This document shows positions 1-7,953 of a DNA stretch of 48,103 nt, piece after piece. The translations under genes were made by a program, and so were the position numbers. Origin of the DNA: an uncultured Spirochaetaceae bacterium (lineage in GTDB: Bacteria > Spirochaetota > Spirochaetia > Sphaerochaetales > Sphaerochaetaceae). Where the stretch lies: positions 1 to 48,103 of the forward strand of contig CALXOH010000028.1 of NCBI GenBank assembly GCA_944389975.1. Reading direction: 5' to 3'. Position 1 is the first letter of the stretch; every line of letters starts with the position of its first letter. The notes below the pieces were generated by a model, which was not told the origin of the DNA, made no database searches, and saw only the letters and a list, made by a program, of their open reading frames with translations.

Positions 1-2
1 GC

Positions 3-383
3 CTCGGGAAGAGCCATGCGGACGACGCCTTCTGCATCGCAGGCAACCTCCATGCCTCCAGGGCTGACAGCCTTTTCAGGATATCGAAGCTCAGATGCCA
101 CAACAGGCAGGTCAACAAGACAAACAAACTCAAGGGGGACAGATGGAAGGCCAACCAGTCCCCCCGATTCGTCGAAGGATTCCGCCTATATGACAAGGTC
201 ATGTACGACGGGAAGCTGTGCTTCGTCCATGGAAGACGGAGTTCAGGCTACTTCGATATCAGGAAGCCTGATGGCACCAAGGTGCATCCATCTGTCAACT
301 GCAGGAAACTCATGCTCGTCGAGCATGCAACCACAAGATCCTATTACAAGGAGGAAGCGGTTCATCCTTCAGCACAAGGCTGA
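3..383 (+). CDS. iscB: IscB OMEGA nuclease, C-terminal fragment (5' end outside window)
   Basis: The frame is open from the window edge to a TGA at 381-383 and gives 126 residues. It opens with GKSHADDAFCIAGN, which matches the RuvC-III motif of IscB/Cas9-type nucleases (a His and an Asp in HAxDA). The tail GKLCFVHGRRSSGYFDIRKPDG and a following KVHPSVNCRKL stretch match the C-terminal TAM-interacting region of IscB proteins. The PLMP, RuvC-I, bridge-helix, RuvC-II and HNH parts must lie upstream of the window. IscB is an RNA-guided DNA endonuclease of IS200/IS605-like elements; its omega-RNA is normally encoded just upstream of the gene, so it is not visible here. The visible part has no frameshift, so the protein may be intact. 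Family assignment is firm; completeness cannot be judged. Confidence 0.85.
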   Translation, partial: LGKSHADDAFCIAGNLHASRADSLFRISKLRCHNRQVNKTNKLKGDRWKANQSPRFVEGFRLYDKVMYDGKLCFVHGRRSSGYFDIRKPDGTKVHPSVNCRKLMLVEHATTRSYYKEEAVHPSAQG

Positions 384-440
384 AGGTTTCCCCGCTAATA
401 TTTTTCATGAATTTCTACATTCTGGAAAGCTGAAGGCAAT

Positions 441-485
441 AAAAAACCCCTCTGCGGATAAAAGGAGGTAAACCGCTACGAGGGG
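441..485 (-). terminator. Hairpin with T-run on the minus strand
   Basis: CCCCTC (447-452) pairs with GAGGGG (480-485), and GCGG (454-457) pairs with CCGC (473-476). The internal loop is 1 nt against 3 nt and the apical loop is 15 nt. Six A residues at 441-446 become a U-run when read leftwards, which makes this a factor-independent terminator for minus-strand transcription, probably a backup for the pfk operon. It could instead, or also, be the right-end hairpin of the IscB element. Confidence 0.55.
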
Positions 486-498
486 AACAAAAGGAGGT
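460..498 (+). repeat. Two direct copies of AAAAGGAGGT
   Basis: Copies lie at 460-469 and 489-498, offset by 29 bp. Both contain a perfect anti-anti-Shine-Dalgarno core, but neither precedes an open reading frame. The first copy sits in the apical loop of the 447-485 hairpin. The function is unknown. Confidence 0.5.
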
Positions 499-602
499 TT
501 GGGAACCAGTTTATTTTGTATATCTTTCCTGATTCCTCTTGTAATATAGCGAGTTTAAATAATTATGAAAAGTACTTTTTGAAAAATTTTTTCATTTTTT
601 AT

Positions 603-666
603 TTGACTTATATGTTTACGTATCAGATAATTATAGATTGACTTTTTGATTTTCCTCTGAATAATT
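603..666 (+). promoter_or_regulatory. Two tandem sigma70-like promoter matches without an obvious gene
   Basis: TTGACT (603-608), 17 nt, GATAAT (626-631) is a strong match. A second TTGACT (638-643) is followed after 16-17 nt by AATAAT/ATAATT (660-666). Both point right, towards the 3' end of the convergent pfk gene. No convincing reading frame follows, so they could drive a short RNA ending near 770, antisense transcription into pfk, or be chance matches in AT-rich DNA. Confidence 0.35.
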
Positions 667-737
667 TAAAATAATTGTATACAGTATGCCAACTTATCCA
701 ATAGCACATTCCTCTCCGTACGCCCTTACGCCTGGGC

Positions 738-770
738 AAGAAAAGAGGCAGGAATTTTTCACCCTGCCCC
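738..770 (-). terminator. pfk operon terminator
   Basis: GAGGCAGG (745-752) pairs with CCTGCCCC (763-770): eight base pairs including one G-U. Read leftwards the stem is followed by TTTTCTT. It starts seven bases after the pfk stop codon. Confidence 0.75.
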
Positions 771-776
771 GCTTTC

Positions 777-2102
777 TCAGTTGTTTTTCATCGAAGACGG
801 CTGCCTCGTGTTCTCCAGAACGTCGCGCCAGAGCGAACCTTCCACATCGACGTGGCTTCGCTTTGAGACTGCAACCTTTATCGGGAGGTACACGAACTGG
901 TTGTTCACCCTGCTTGCGATGCATTGCGTTTTTCCAGCCATGGCTGCGTGCACTGCGTGTGCTCCGAGACGTGCGCAGTATATCGAGTCGTAGCTGTCTG
1001 CCGGAGCACTTCTGATGATATACGACGGATCAATATACTTGATCGACGTAGGGATCCCCTGATCCTTGAAGTACTGTGCAATCTTCTTTTTGAGGAAAAG
1101 CCCGATGTCCTGGAACTTCACGTTCCCGGACGCATCAGTCTCCCCTGTGGGAGGAACAAGATCCTGCCCTGCACCCTCTGCAACAAGTATAACGGCGTGT
1201 CCGCGCTCGATTATCCTATGCCTTAAATTCTCCAAAAGCCCGTTCGGTCCCTCGAGGTCAAACGGGGATTCAGGAATAAGACAGAAGTTTACATCGGACT
1301 GGGCAAGGGATGTCGATGCGGCGATGAACCCAGACTCCCTTCCCATGACCTTTACAAGACCTATTCCATTTATGCTGTTCTTCGCTTCTACATGAGCACC
1401 ACGTACCGACGGGACTGCAGATGTGACAGCAGTGTCGAAACCGAAGGATGAGTCGATGAACGAAAGGTCGTTGTCGATCGTCTTCGGAACTCCTACGACT
1501 GCGATCTTCAATCCCCTTCTCTTGATCTCCTCCCCGATGTCGTATGCACCGCGGAGCGTGCCATCCCCTCCGATGGTTATCAAAATGTTTATATTCAGCC
1601 TCTCGAGGGAATCGACTATCTCCTCAACCTGCTTTCCGCCGCCTCGTGCAGAGCCGAGGATGGTACCACCTTTCTCCTGTATGTCGTCCACCACATCCGG
1701 ATCGAGCGGGATGAGAGGCCATGGCGAATTCTCCAACAGTCCGAGGTACCCGTACTGTATGCCGGAGATCCTCCTCACCCCGTACCTGTACCAGAAACAC
1801 CTCACGACAGCCCTGATGACGTTGTTCAGTCCCGGGCATATGCCGCCGCAAGTACAGATGGCAGCGTGAACATGGCTCGGATTGAAGTATATCTCAGCCC
1901 TCGGACCTGCCAGTTCGACAGTATCGGAATTTACTGGGACAGCCTCTCCGTCCACGATCTTCGCATCAATGTCATAAAGGATCCGGTCGTTGTCACTGAC
2001 GTAGTTCGAGATTCCATCGCCGCTTTTCGTGCTCATCCTTATCGGGCTGGAAAGTTTGCACGGCCCAAGCGATTCGACCTGGAAATCATACTGTTTGCCC
2101 AT
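777..2102 (-). CDS. pfk: 6-phosphofructokinase (trypanosome/spirochaete-type)
   Basis: This glycolytic enzyme of 441 residues phosphorylates fructose 6-phosphate. Visible motifs are GGICPG (86-91), a phosphate-donor loop GGDGT (178-182), the catalytic PKTIDND (206-212, with the general-base Asp) and MGRESGFIA (253-261). GGDGT (Gly, not Asp, after GGD) argues for ATP as donor. The Lys in PKTIDND is typical of PPi-type sequences but also occurs in trypanosome ATP enzymes, which this protein resembles. The N-terminal extension of about 75 residues also fits that clade. ATP is therefore favoured over PPi, but this is an inference. The ATG has GGAG nine bases upstream and lies inside the 3' end of the ModE-like gene, which suggests coupled translation. 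A terminator follows at 738-770. Confidence 0.9.
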   Translation of the reverse strand: MGKQYDFQVESLGPCKLSSPIRMSTKSGDGISNYVSDNDRILYDIDAKIVDGEAVPVNSDTVELAGPRAEIYFNPSHVHAAICTCGGICPGLNNVIRAVVRCFWYRYGVRRISGIQYGYLGLLENSPWPLIPLDPDVVDDIQEKGGTILGSARGGGKQVEEIVDSLERLNINILITIGGDGTLRGAYDIGEEIKRRGLKIAVVGVPKTIDNDLSFIDSSFGFDTAVTSAVPSVRGAHVEAKNSINGIGLVKVMGRESGFIAASTSLAQSDVNFCLIPESPFDLEGPNGLLENLRHRIIERGHAVILVAEGAGQDLVPPTGETDASGNVKFQDIGLFLKKKIAQYFKDQGIPTSIKYIDPSYIIRSAPADSYDSIYCARLGAHAVHAAMAGKTQCIASRVNNQFVYLPIKVAVSKRSHVDVEGSLWRDVLENTRQPSSMKNN

Positions 2103-2463
2103 CTCTATACTCCTCCTTCAAAGCTTCAAGCGCAGTCGAGAACTCCTCATACGGCCCTTCGACCAGCTTTTTCGCCTTGTCTTGGAAATCCCTGTAAAGG
2201 GAAATGAATCCAATAGCGAAGGGGGTGAGAACAGCCCCGTGCCGCTCAACACCCCCTTTTTTCCTGTCTATCAAATGAACACCGAGGTTCTTCTCTGCAT
2301 TTGCAATCATGTAGTAAGCCTTGGAGTACGATATTCCAAGGCTTTCGGAAGCCCTTTTCAGAGAGCCTTCGCTCTGGATCTTCTCCAAGAGCCATAGAAC
2401 TCCTATCCCCATGAACTTTCCACCTTCATCATCTGCAATGTAGAGTTTTACCTTCAGTTCCAT
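2086..2463 (-). CDS. ModE/LysR-type winged-helix regulator lacking a ligand domain
   Basis: The 125-residue protein resembles the N-terminal DNA-binding domain of ModE: a winged helix-turn-helix with LLEKIQSEGSLKRASESLGISYSKAYYMI at about 25-53, followed by a dimerisation-like tail. The molybdate-binding MOP domains found in full-length ModE (about 260 residues) are absent, so molybdate sensing is not supported by the sequence. It overlaps the aminotransferase upstream by 10 bp and pfk downstream by 17 bp, so the three genes are translationally coupled. It may regulate this operon or the molybdenum-enzyme-like genes 3.5 kb away; neither is shown. Stand-alone ModE-like HTH proteins of this length are known in anaerobes. 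Confidence 0.75.
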   Translation of the reverse strand: MELKVKLYIADDEGGKFMGIGVLWLLEKIQSEGSLKRASESLGISYSKAYYMIANAEKNLGVHLIDRKKGGVERHGAVLTPFAIGFISLYRDFQDKAKKLVEGPYEEFSTALEALKEEYRDGQTV

Positions 2464-3752
2464 AGCTCCCCTGCAGCTTTGTATATCACATCGACAAGAT
2501 CTCTGATCTTATCCTTCTCCACGGAGCAGAACGCGACACGAAGCGTCTTGTCAAAGATATTGACCGTCCCGGCCTGGTACTTGTCCAAAAGGTACGATCT
2601 CAAACCCTCAGCACTCCGTCCAAGGGTGGAGAACGCCATGAAATACCCGGAGTTGAACGGGTATGGCTTCAAAAGATCGTATTCATCCTCGTGCTTCTTC
2701 AAAGCTTCCTTCAGCGCCAGATAGCGCTCTTTCATCTCGCCAAAAAGGTCGTCCATGTCCCTTTTTGTGTTCTTCCCTTCCTCCAGAGCCTTTACAAGCA
2801 TGCTCTGTCCCGGCCTGTCGCAGTTGCTGACCGTACACCTTATCGCGCCAAGCGCCTTCTTCGAGAGCGCATCGTAGACATCGTCGGAAAGCCCCTTGCC
2901 TCCGAATGTCAAAAATCCGATTCTGAATCCCCACACCATGTATTCCTTGGTCGCGGCATCCCCTTTGGCGACGAAGATGTTCTCATCAAGGTCCACGAGA
3001 TCTGCAAAGAGCGACTCCTTGTTAGTCTCCTCCTCGAAGAAAAGTCCGAAGTATGCATCATCTATGATCACGAACACCTTCTTTACCTTCGCAACTTCCT
3101 TCAATGCTTTTACGATCGCATCCTTCTCTTTTACAGACGGGGAGTATCCAGTGGGGTTGTTCGGGAAATTTAGTATGATACGCGCATCCCCCGGGCACTC
3201 CAGAAGGGCCTTCTTCATCCCTTCCACGTTCAAATGCCCCTCGTCGTTGAAGAACTTGAAGAATTTCAGTTCAGCTCCCCTCAGATCGGAGAATATGAGG
3301 TCGTAGTTGTCCCAGAAAAGGTCCGGGCATACGACTGTCGATCCTGCGGGTACGAAGAGAGTCGCGGCAACGCTTATCGCGTGCGTCAATCCGCCGAACA
3401 CCAACGGCTCGCCGAACTTCTTCCCCTTCAGCGTCGGGTTCTTCCTGATCATCTCCTCCTTCCAAAGCTTCCTGAGTTTCTTATCTCCGCCGCCTGGTGC
3501 ATAGGAGAAGATATCACTTGGCTTGAACACGCCATCCTTGTACATGTCCATTATGTCTGAGAAATGGAATGGCTGACCGGCTTTGGTTGCAAGCCCTGCA
3601 GTGGCATTATACTTCTTTGCCTTCTCCCCGGCCTCCGCCGCCTGGGCGACTATTCCCTTTGGAAAATAAAGTCTCTTGCCCTCTTCCGACAACAAAGAGT
3701 AACAAAGCGATGTCTTCAACACTTCATTCAGTTCGATTGCAAGTTCATTCAT
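2454..3752 (-). CDS. PLP-dependent aminotransferase, class I/II fold
   Basis: This fold-type I aminotransferase has 432 residues. NFPNNPTGYSPS is the conserved Asn-Pro segment, VIIDDAYFGLFFEE carries the Asp and Tyr that contact PLP, and KGDAATKEYMVWGFRIGF holds the probable Schiff-base Lys and the phosphate-binding Arg. The substrate cannot be deduced; the N-terminus (AGLATKAGQPFHFSDIMDMYK) resembles uncharacterised aminotransferases of anaerobes. The start chosen is the ATG at 3752, which has AAAGGTGG at a good distance; a GTG at 3761 lies inside that Shine-Dalgarno and is unlikely. It is the first gene of an aminotransferase-modE-pfk unit and begins 59 bp after ligA ends, so it may be co-transcribed with ligA. 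Confidence 0.85.
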   Translation of the reverse strand: MNELAIELNEVLKTSLCYSLLSEEGKRLYFPKGIVAQAAEAGEKAKKYNATAGLATKAGQPFHFSDIMDMYKDGVFKPSDIFSYAPGGGDKKLRKLWKEEMIRKNPTLKGKKFGEPLVFGGLTHAISVAATLFVPAGSTVVCPDLFWDNYDLIFSDLRGAELKFFKFFNDEGHLNVEGMKKALLECPGDARIILNFPNNPTGYSPSVKEKDAIVKALKEVAKVKKVFVIIDDAYFGLFFEEETNKESLFADLVDLDENIFVAKGDAATKEYMVWGFRIGFLTFGGKGLSDDVYDALSKKALGAIRCTVSNCDRPGQSMLVKALEEGKNTKRDMDDLFGEMKERYLALKEALKKHEDEYDLLKPYPFNSGYFMAFSTLGRSAEGLRSYLLDKYQAGTVNIFDKTLRVAFCSVEKDKIRDLVDVIYKAAGELWN

Positions 3753-3811
3753 AAAAACCACCTTTGGAAGAATCTTCCGATCGGTCTAAGGATACACAAA
3801 TATGAAAATCT

Positions 3812-5896
3812 TCAGAAGAGGGATAGTTGACCGCCCTCATCATCGGCTTTCTTCATCCCGATCATCGCAAGAAATTCATCTTCTCCGACTACCTTCACCC
3901 CGAGTTTCTCCGCCTGTTCCCTCTTGCTTCCACCGCCTTTTCCCGCAAGAAGGTGCGTAGTCTTCCCCGTGATTGACGATCCGGTGCGACCACCTCTTTT
4001 CTCTATCTCGTCAAGCGCCTTCGAACGGGGATTGAAATGTTCGAACGAACCCGTGACGCACCAGAGTGTGCCGGAGAGCGAATCATCGACTTTGAGTGAC
4101 TCTGCCGAGTCATCTTCGACCGATGTTGAAAGCCCTACCGCCGTAAGCTTTGCCAAGAGTGACAGGAATTCCTCGTCTGAGAACGCTGAAATTATCTTTC
4201 CCGCCATCTGCTCCCCGATTCCAGGTATCTTCACAAGATCCTCTTTCTTCGCATTTTCAAGCTTCTCGAAGGAATCGAAACCGCCTGATATGAGCATCTC
4301 GGCGCTCTTTTTCCCCAGTTCGCTTATCCCCAGGGATGAAAGCACGATCTTGAAAGGCTGCTTTTTGGACTCCTCCACTGCAGAGATTATCTGGCTGACG
4401 GTCTTTTCGCCGAAGCCTGGCTGACCCAAGAGGGATGCATAATCCGCCGTATATATGTCGCTTATGCTTTCAAGCATACCTTTCTCGTAAAGTTCCCTTA
4501 TGGTCTTCGGACCGAGCGATTCGATATCCATCTGGGTACGGGAAGAGAAGAATGCGATGTTCCCTACTATCTGGTCGGGGCACTTCTTGTTCGGACAGAA
4601 GATGTGCGCCCCTTCCTTCCCAAGCTCTGTATTGCACGATGGACAGCGAGGGGGAATCTCGTACGTAGTGTTCCCAAGATCGTTCTTCTCAAGCACGTCC
4701 TCAACCTGGGGAATCACATCGCCGCGCTTTACGATCGACACAGTATCCCCGATGGCAAGTTCCAACGAGTCTATATATTCCTGGTTATGCAGCGTTGCAC
4801 GCTTTATAGTCGAGCCACCAAGCTGCACTGGATTGAGTTCGGCAACCGGAGTGATCCTTCCCGTGCGCCCTACCTGGCATGTGATCGACAACAGCTTTGA
4901 TACAGCTTCCGGGGATTCGAACTTGTAAGCAATCGCCCACCTCGGATGGTGCTCTGTGTACCCAAGACGCGCTCTGACGTCAAGTTCGTTAACTTTGAAT
5001 ACAAGGCCGTCGATCTCATACGGAAGGTCCTTCCTTCCGTCGGTCTTGTATTTTATGTACTCCTCCATCTGGGAAAACGCATAGCACCTTCCCGCAAGGG
5101 AAGCGGAGGAAAGCGCCTCCTCCGCTTTCTCTTTGGTGGATGCAAAATACGCGATGTCCGGGTCTGTCTTGAACCCAAGCTCCTTCAATTTGGCGAGGAT
5201 ATGCAGGTGATCCTCCGGGGTCTTCTTCTCATCCCGCCAGAAGCCTTCGTAGCAGAAGATATCCAAAGGCACGAGCTTTGCCTCCCCGCTTTTCTGCCTT
5301 CGGATCGCCCCGGCTGCAAGGTTACGTGCGTTTGCGCTCTTCTCATCATCTTCTAGAGTACTATTTATCCTCTCAAAATCCTCTTTTCTTATGAAAACCT
5401 CTCCGCGGACTGCAATCGTCAACGGCTCGGGAAGGCTCAACGGTACGGATCCGATGGTACGTATGTTCGGAGTAACGTCGTTCCCGACTTCCCCGTTTCC
5501 ACGGGTTACGGCCCTCACCAGGATGCCGTTCTCATAATATAGGACCATCGACACACCGTCGATCTTCTCCTCTGCGACGAACGAGAGCATGCTCTCTTCC
5601 TTCCTGATGTTCTTCTCAAAGAAAGCAAGTACTTCGGAAGTGGAATAAGCCTTGTCGAGGGATAGCACGGGAATGGTATGCCTGACCTCTGGAAAATCAT
5701 TCGTCAGATCGCTTCCCACCCTTAGCGTAGGGCTGTCCGGGAAAACGAAACTTGGATTCTCCTCCTCTATCCTCTTCAACATATCGAAAAGCCTGTCGTA
5801 CTCCAGATCGGACACCAACGGCTTTCCTTCGACGTAATATGCCCTTTGGTAGCCAAGCAACCTATCGACCAGTTCCCTGACTTCTTTCCTGTTCAT
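3812..5896 (-). CDS. ligA: NAD+-dependent DNA ligase LigA
   Basis: LigA seals nicks in replication and repair using NAD+. The 694-residue protein shows the full architecture: the Ia domain at the N-terminus, the adenylation motif EEKIDG with nucleotidyl Lys at about 111, an OB fold, a four-Cys zinc finger (CPSCNTELGKEGAHIFCPNKKC), helix-hairpin-helix repeats (PGFGEKT, IPGIGEQMAGKI) and a C-terminal BRCT domain (GTLWCVTGSF to KLGVKVV). The length is near the family norm (about 670). The ATG is preceded by GGAGGGATGA. It is divergent from the xdh-like genes with only 50 bp between start codons, so the two promoters must overlap. No defects are seen. Confidence 0.97.
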   Translation of the reverse strand: MNRKEVRELVDRLLGYQRAYYVEGKPLVSDLEYDRLFDMLKRIEEENPSFVFPDSPTLRVGSDLTNDFPEVRHTIPVLSLDKAYSTSEVLAFFEKNIRKEESMLSFVAEEKIDGVSMVLYYENGILVRAVTRGNGEVGNDVTPNIRTIGSVPLSLPEPLTIAVRGEVFIRKEDFERINSTLEDDEKSANARNLAAGAIRRQKSGEAKLVPLDIFCYEGFWRDEKKTPEDHLHILAKLKELGFKTDPDIAYFASTKEKAEEALSSASLAGRCYAFSQMEEYIKYKTDGRKDLPYEIDGLVFKVNELDVRARLGYTEHHPRWAIAYKFESPEAVSKLLSITCQVGRTGRITPVAELNPVQLGGSTIKRATLHNQEYIDSLELAIGDTVSIVKRGDVIPQVEDVLEKNDLGNTTYEIPPRCPSCNTELGKEGAHIFCPNKKCPDQIVGNIAFFSSRTQMDIESLGPKTIRELYEKGMLESISDIYTADYASLLGQPGFGEKTVSQIISAVEESKKQPFKIVLSSLGISELGKKSAEMLISGGFDSFEKLENAKKEDLVKIPGIGEQMAGKIISAFSDEEFLSLLAKLTAVGLSTSVEDDSAESLKVDDSLSGTLWCVTGSFEHFNPRSKALDEIEKRGGRTGSSITGKTTHLLAGKGGGSKREQAEKLGVKVVGEDEFLAMIGMKKADDEGGQLSLF

Positions 5897-5911
5897 TCAT
5901 CCCTCCAAAAG

Positions 5912-5949
5912 TTGCCTTCCTTCCTCTTTAATGGTACTCTCAAAACATG
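5912..5949 (+). promoter_or_regulatory. Promoter of the xdh-like operon, predicted leaderless
   Basis: TTGCCT (5912-5917), a 17-nt spacer and TACTCT (5935-5940) are followed by exactly six bases and the ATG at 5947. The predicted transcription start falls on the A of the start codon, and no Shine-Dalgarno is present. The -10 is a modest match. Confidence 0.45.
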
Positions 5950-7953
5950 GCTGAAACTACCTTCTCACGCCTCAACATGCGCTATGGCCTGATATACCAT
6001 GCCTGCGATGCAAACATGGCCGTGACGGACATGGATTCCGATGAAGCGGACAAATCCCGCTTCGTACTCTCCGCCGAAACGCTCGGGGATGGCAACTACA
6101 TACGCATATTCGGAGAAAAGATACCCCTTTTCTCCCCATCTGTCACCTCATACAAGGGAGAGGCTGTCTTCGCCGTCTTCTCAAGCGATTATGAAACCTC
6201 TGCGATAGCAAGAAGGGATGCGAAGATCAATTTCCAGAAACTCGAGGAAGGGGATAAGGTCGAGAGCGTGCCAAAGAGGGATGAATACTCGTTCGGGAAC
6301 ATGCTCCTTTTCCAAGAGGAAGAGGAAAATGAGAGAAAGGAAGAAGAAAGCACAGAAGAGACTCTTTCCGAGGAGGAACGGAACCAGAAGAAGCGTGAGT
6401 TGAAGAAGATCAGCACTACATACGTACTCGAACGCTGCACATCTCCTGATTTCGTAGTGTTCAAGACGACTGCGTGGATAGACGGGGCAAACCTCCACAT
6501 AATGGTTCCGAGCGAATACCCGGACCTGATCAGACGGAACGTGTCGGAAATCACGAGTTACAAATTCGAACGCGTGATAATCCATCCGCTCGAGTACCAC
6601 GCTCCGAACGACGAATACTTCTACATCCCGATAAAAACCGCATGCATCGCGGCACTTGCCGCAGAGCGTTTGCACCTCCCGGTGGAGATAAGGGAGAGTG
6701 CAAGGGCGGAAAGAGGCTGGCTGAAGTACGACTTCACCACATACCTCGACGGGGAAAAGCCGGTGGCAAGCAGAATCTCAGTGGAGGCCGACCTCGGAAG
6801 GTACCCGTACCTATGGAGGGAATTCCAGAGGCAAACGATGGCTGCAATCATCCCTCCATACCATTTGGAAGCCCTTCACGTGGAAGTTTCCGTAAAAGAT
6901 AGCGAGACGATGCCATCGTCCCTATTCGGCTCGCTCGGGTACTCTGAAGCGCTAGGGGCAAGCGAAGTGCACACTTCGGATATCGCAAAAGCGATAGGAA
7001 AGAACCCGCTTGAATTCAGATTGCAACTCTTTGACGAGAAGAGGAAATTCACCGACTTCATGCCCGCTGTAGATAATTCGGAGTTGAAGAACATCACGAA
7101 AAGCGTCGGAGGTAAATCGTACTTCGAAAGGAAATGGTACTCGTCGTTCCTTCAGAACGGGGAATTCGGACTGATCGGGAAACTCCGTGGAACAGGCATT
7201 GCATCGGGAATCGGGATATCGGGATTCTCAACTACGTTCGTGACTGAAAACGAATTCCAGGCGCTTCTCACATACACTCAGAAAGATACGGTGCAGATAA
7301 ACTCATCGGCATTCAGCCACGGAACCGCCCTCAAGTACTGGAAAAGGATAATCATGGAGGAACTAGGTTTGGAGAGCGACAACCAAGTGGTGTTCCTCCC
7401 CTACGGCCCGGACACGAAGGACTCGGGGCCGAAGGTCCTTTCACGCTTCATATGCAACTTCTCGGAGCAGCTGAGGACGGGGGCAAGAAGACTAAAGCAG
7501 CTGAAGGAAAGCGAGAAGCCTCCATTCTCCCTATTGATAGACGTAGAGAACAAATTCTCGCCATGCGAGTTCGACTCGGGATCGTTCGGGTCGATGGTTA
7601 TGGAGGTCGAGATAAGCGAAAGCAGTCTTGACGTGGTCGTCACGAGGCTTTGGGCCGACTTCTCCTTGGAGAGCGTCGCAGAGGAAGAGAGGCTGATGAA
7701 CGCGATCAAACAGCACATACTGAGGAAAATCTCGGTGCTGGGGGCAAAACTTTCACCGAAATCGAAGATGCACGTCACATTCAGCCACCGTTCGAGCGAG
7801 AACGTAGCTGCGATCACGGAACTTGTAAAAGGACTTACGGTCGGATCCCTTTCAAATGCGATCAAAGAGGCGCTCGGAGGAAGGGAGATAACCCTTCCCG
7901 TGACAGCCGAGAAGATACGGTTCGCTCTCAGGGAGAAAGGAGAAAAGAAATGA
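5947..7953 (+). CDS. Xanthine dehydrogenase-like large subunit, divergent and possibly lacking Mo-site residues
   Basis: The 668-residue protein follows the fold order of molybdopterin-binding subunits of the xanthine oxidase family: a small N-terminal domain (GEAVFAVFSSD at about 71-81), segments like GSLGYSEALGASEVHTSDIAKAIGKNPLEFRL, and an end resembling LPVTAEKIRFAL. It is shorter than usual (about 750). The expected GGGFG(G)K loop, the Arg of FRGFGxPQ and the catalytic Glu of VGEPP are not visible; the last aligns with VGSLSN. A very acidic, charged insert lies at about 123-155. Together with the next two genes it forms the usual three-subunit set. It may be an inactive or repurposed relative, or have a different cofactor or substrate. 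Family call moderate; activity unknown. Confidence 0.7.
   Translation: MAETTFSRLNMRYGLIYHACDANMAVTDMDSDEADKSRFVLSAETLGDGNYIRIFGEKIPLFSPSVTSYKGEAVFAVFSSDYETSAIARRDAKINFQKLEEGDKVESVPKRDEYSFGNMLLFQEEEENERKEEESTEETLSEEERNQKKRELKKISTTYVLERCTSPDFVVFKTTAWIDGANLHIMVPSEYPDLIRRNVSEITSYKFERVIIHPLEYHAPNDEYFYIPIKTACIAALAAERLHLPVEIRESARAERGWLKYDFTTYLDGEKPVASRISVEADLGRYPYLWREFQRQTMAAIIPPYHLEALHVEVSVKDSETMPSSLFGSLGYSEALGASEVHTSDIAKAIGKNPLEFRLQLFDEKRKFTDFMPAVDNSELKNITKSVGGKSYFERKWYSSFLQNGEFGLIGKLRGTGIASGIGISGFSTTFVTENEFQALLTYTQKDTVQINSSAFSHGTALKYWKRIIMEELGLESDNQVVFLPYGPDTKDSGPKVLSRFICNFSEQLRTGARRLKQLKESEKPPFSLLIDVENKFSPCEFDSGSFGSMVMEVEISESSLDVVVTRLWADFSLESVAEEERLMNAIKQHILRKISVLGAKLSPKSKMHVTFSHRSSENVAAITELVKGLTVGSLSNAIKEALGGREITLPVTAEKIRFALREKGEKK

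Larger units (their letters stand above)
384..776. other. AT-rich intergenic region between iscB and pfk
   Basis: No credible gene is seen. The stretch holds a structured element at 441-498 (likely the right part of the IscB element, and a terminator for leftward transcription), two sigma70-like promoter matches pointing right at 603-666, and the pfk terminator at 738-770. The middle (500-690) is strongly AT-rich. The exact right end of the IscB element was not located. Confidence 0.6.

Noticed and set aside
16-471. 151-codon open frame overlapping the iscB tail
   Set aside because: It lies in a different frame from the clear IscB translation and has no family similarity.
686-1015. 109-codon frame preceded by promoter-like sequence
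   Set aside because: It is antisense to the 3' end of pfk and its composition is that of a shadow frame; there is no ribosome-binding site.
3766-3778. GGAAG/CTTCC hairpin between ligA and the aminotransferase gene as a terminator
   Set aside because: The stem is only five pairs, is followed by the aminotransferase Shine-Dalgarno rather than a T-run, and so is unlikely to stop transcription.
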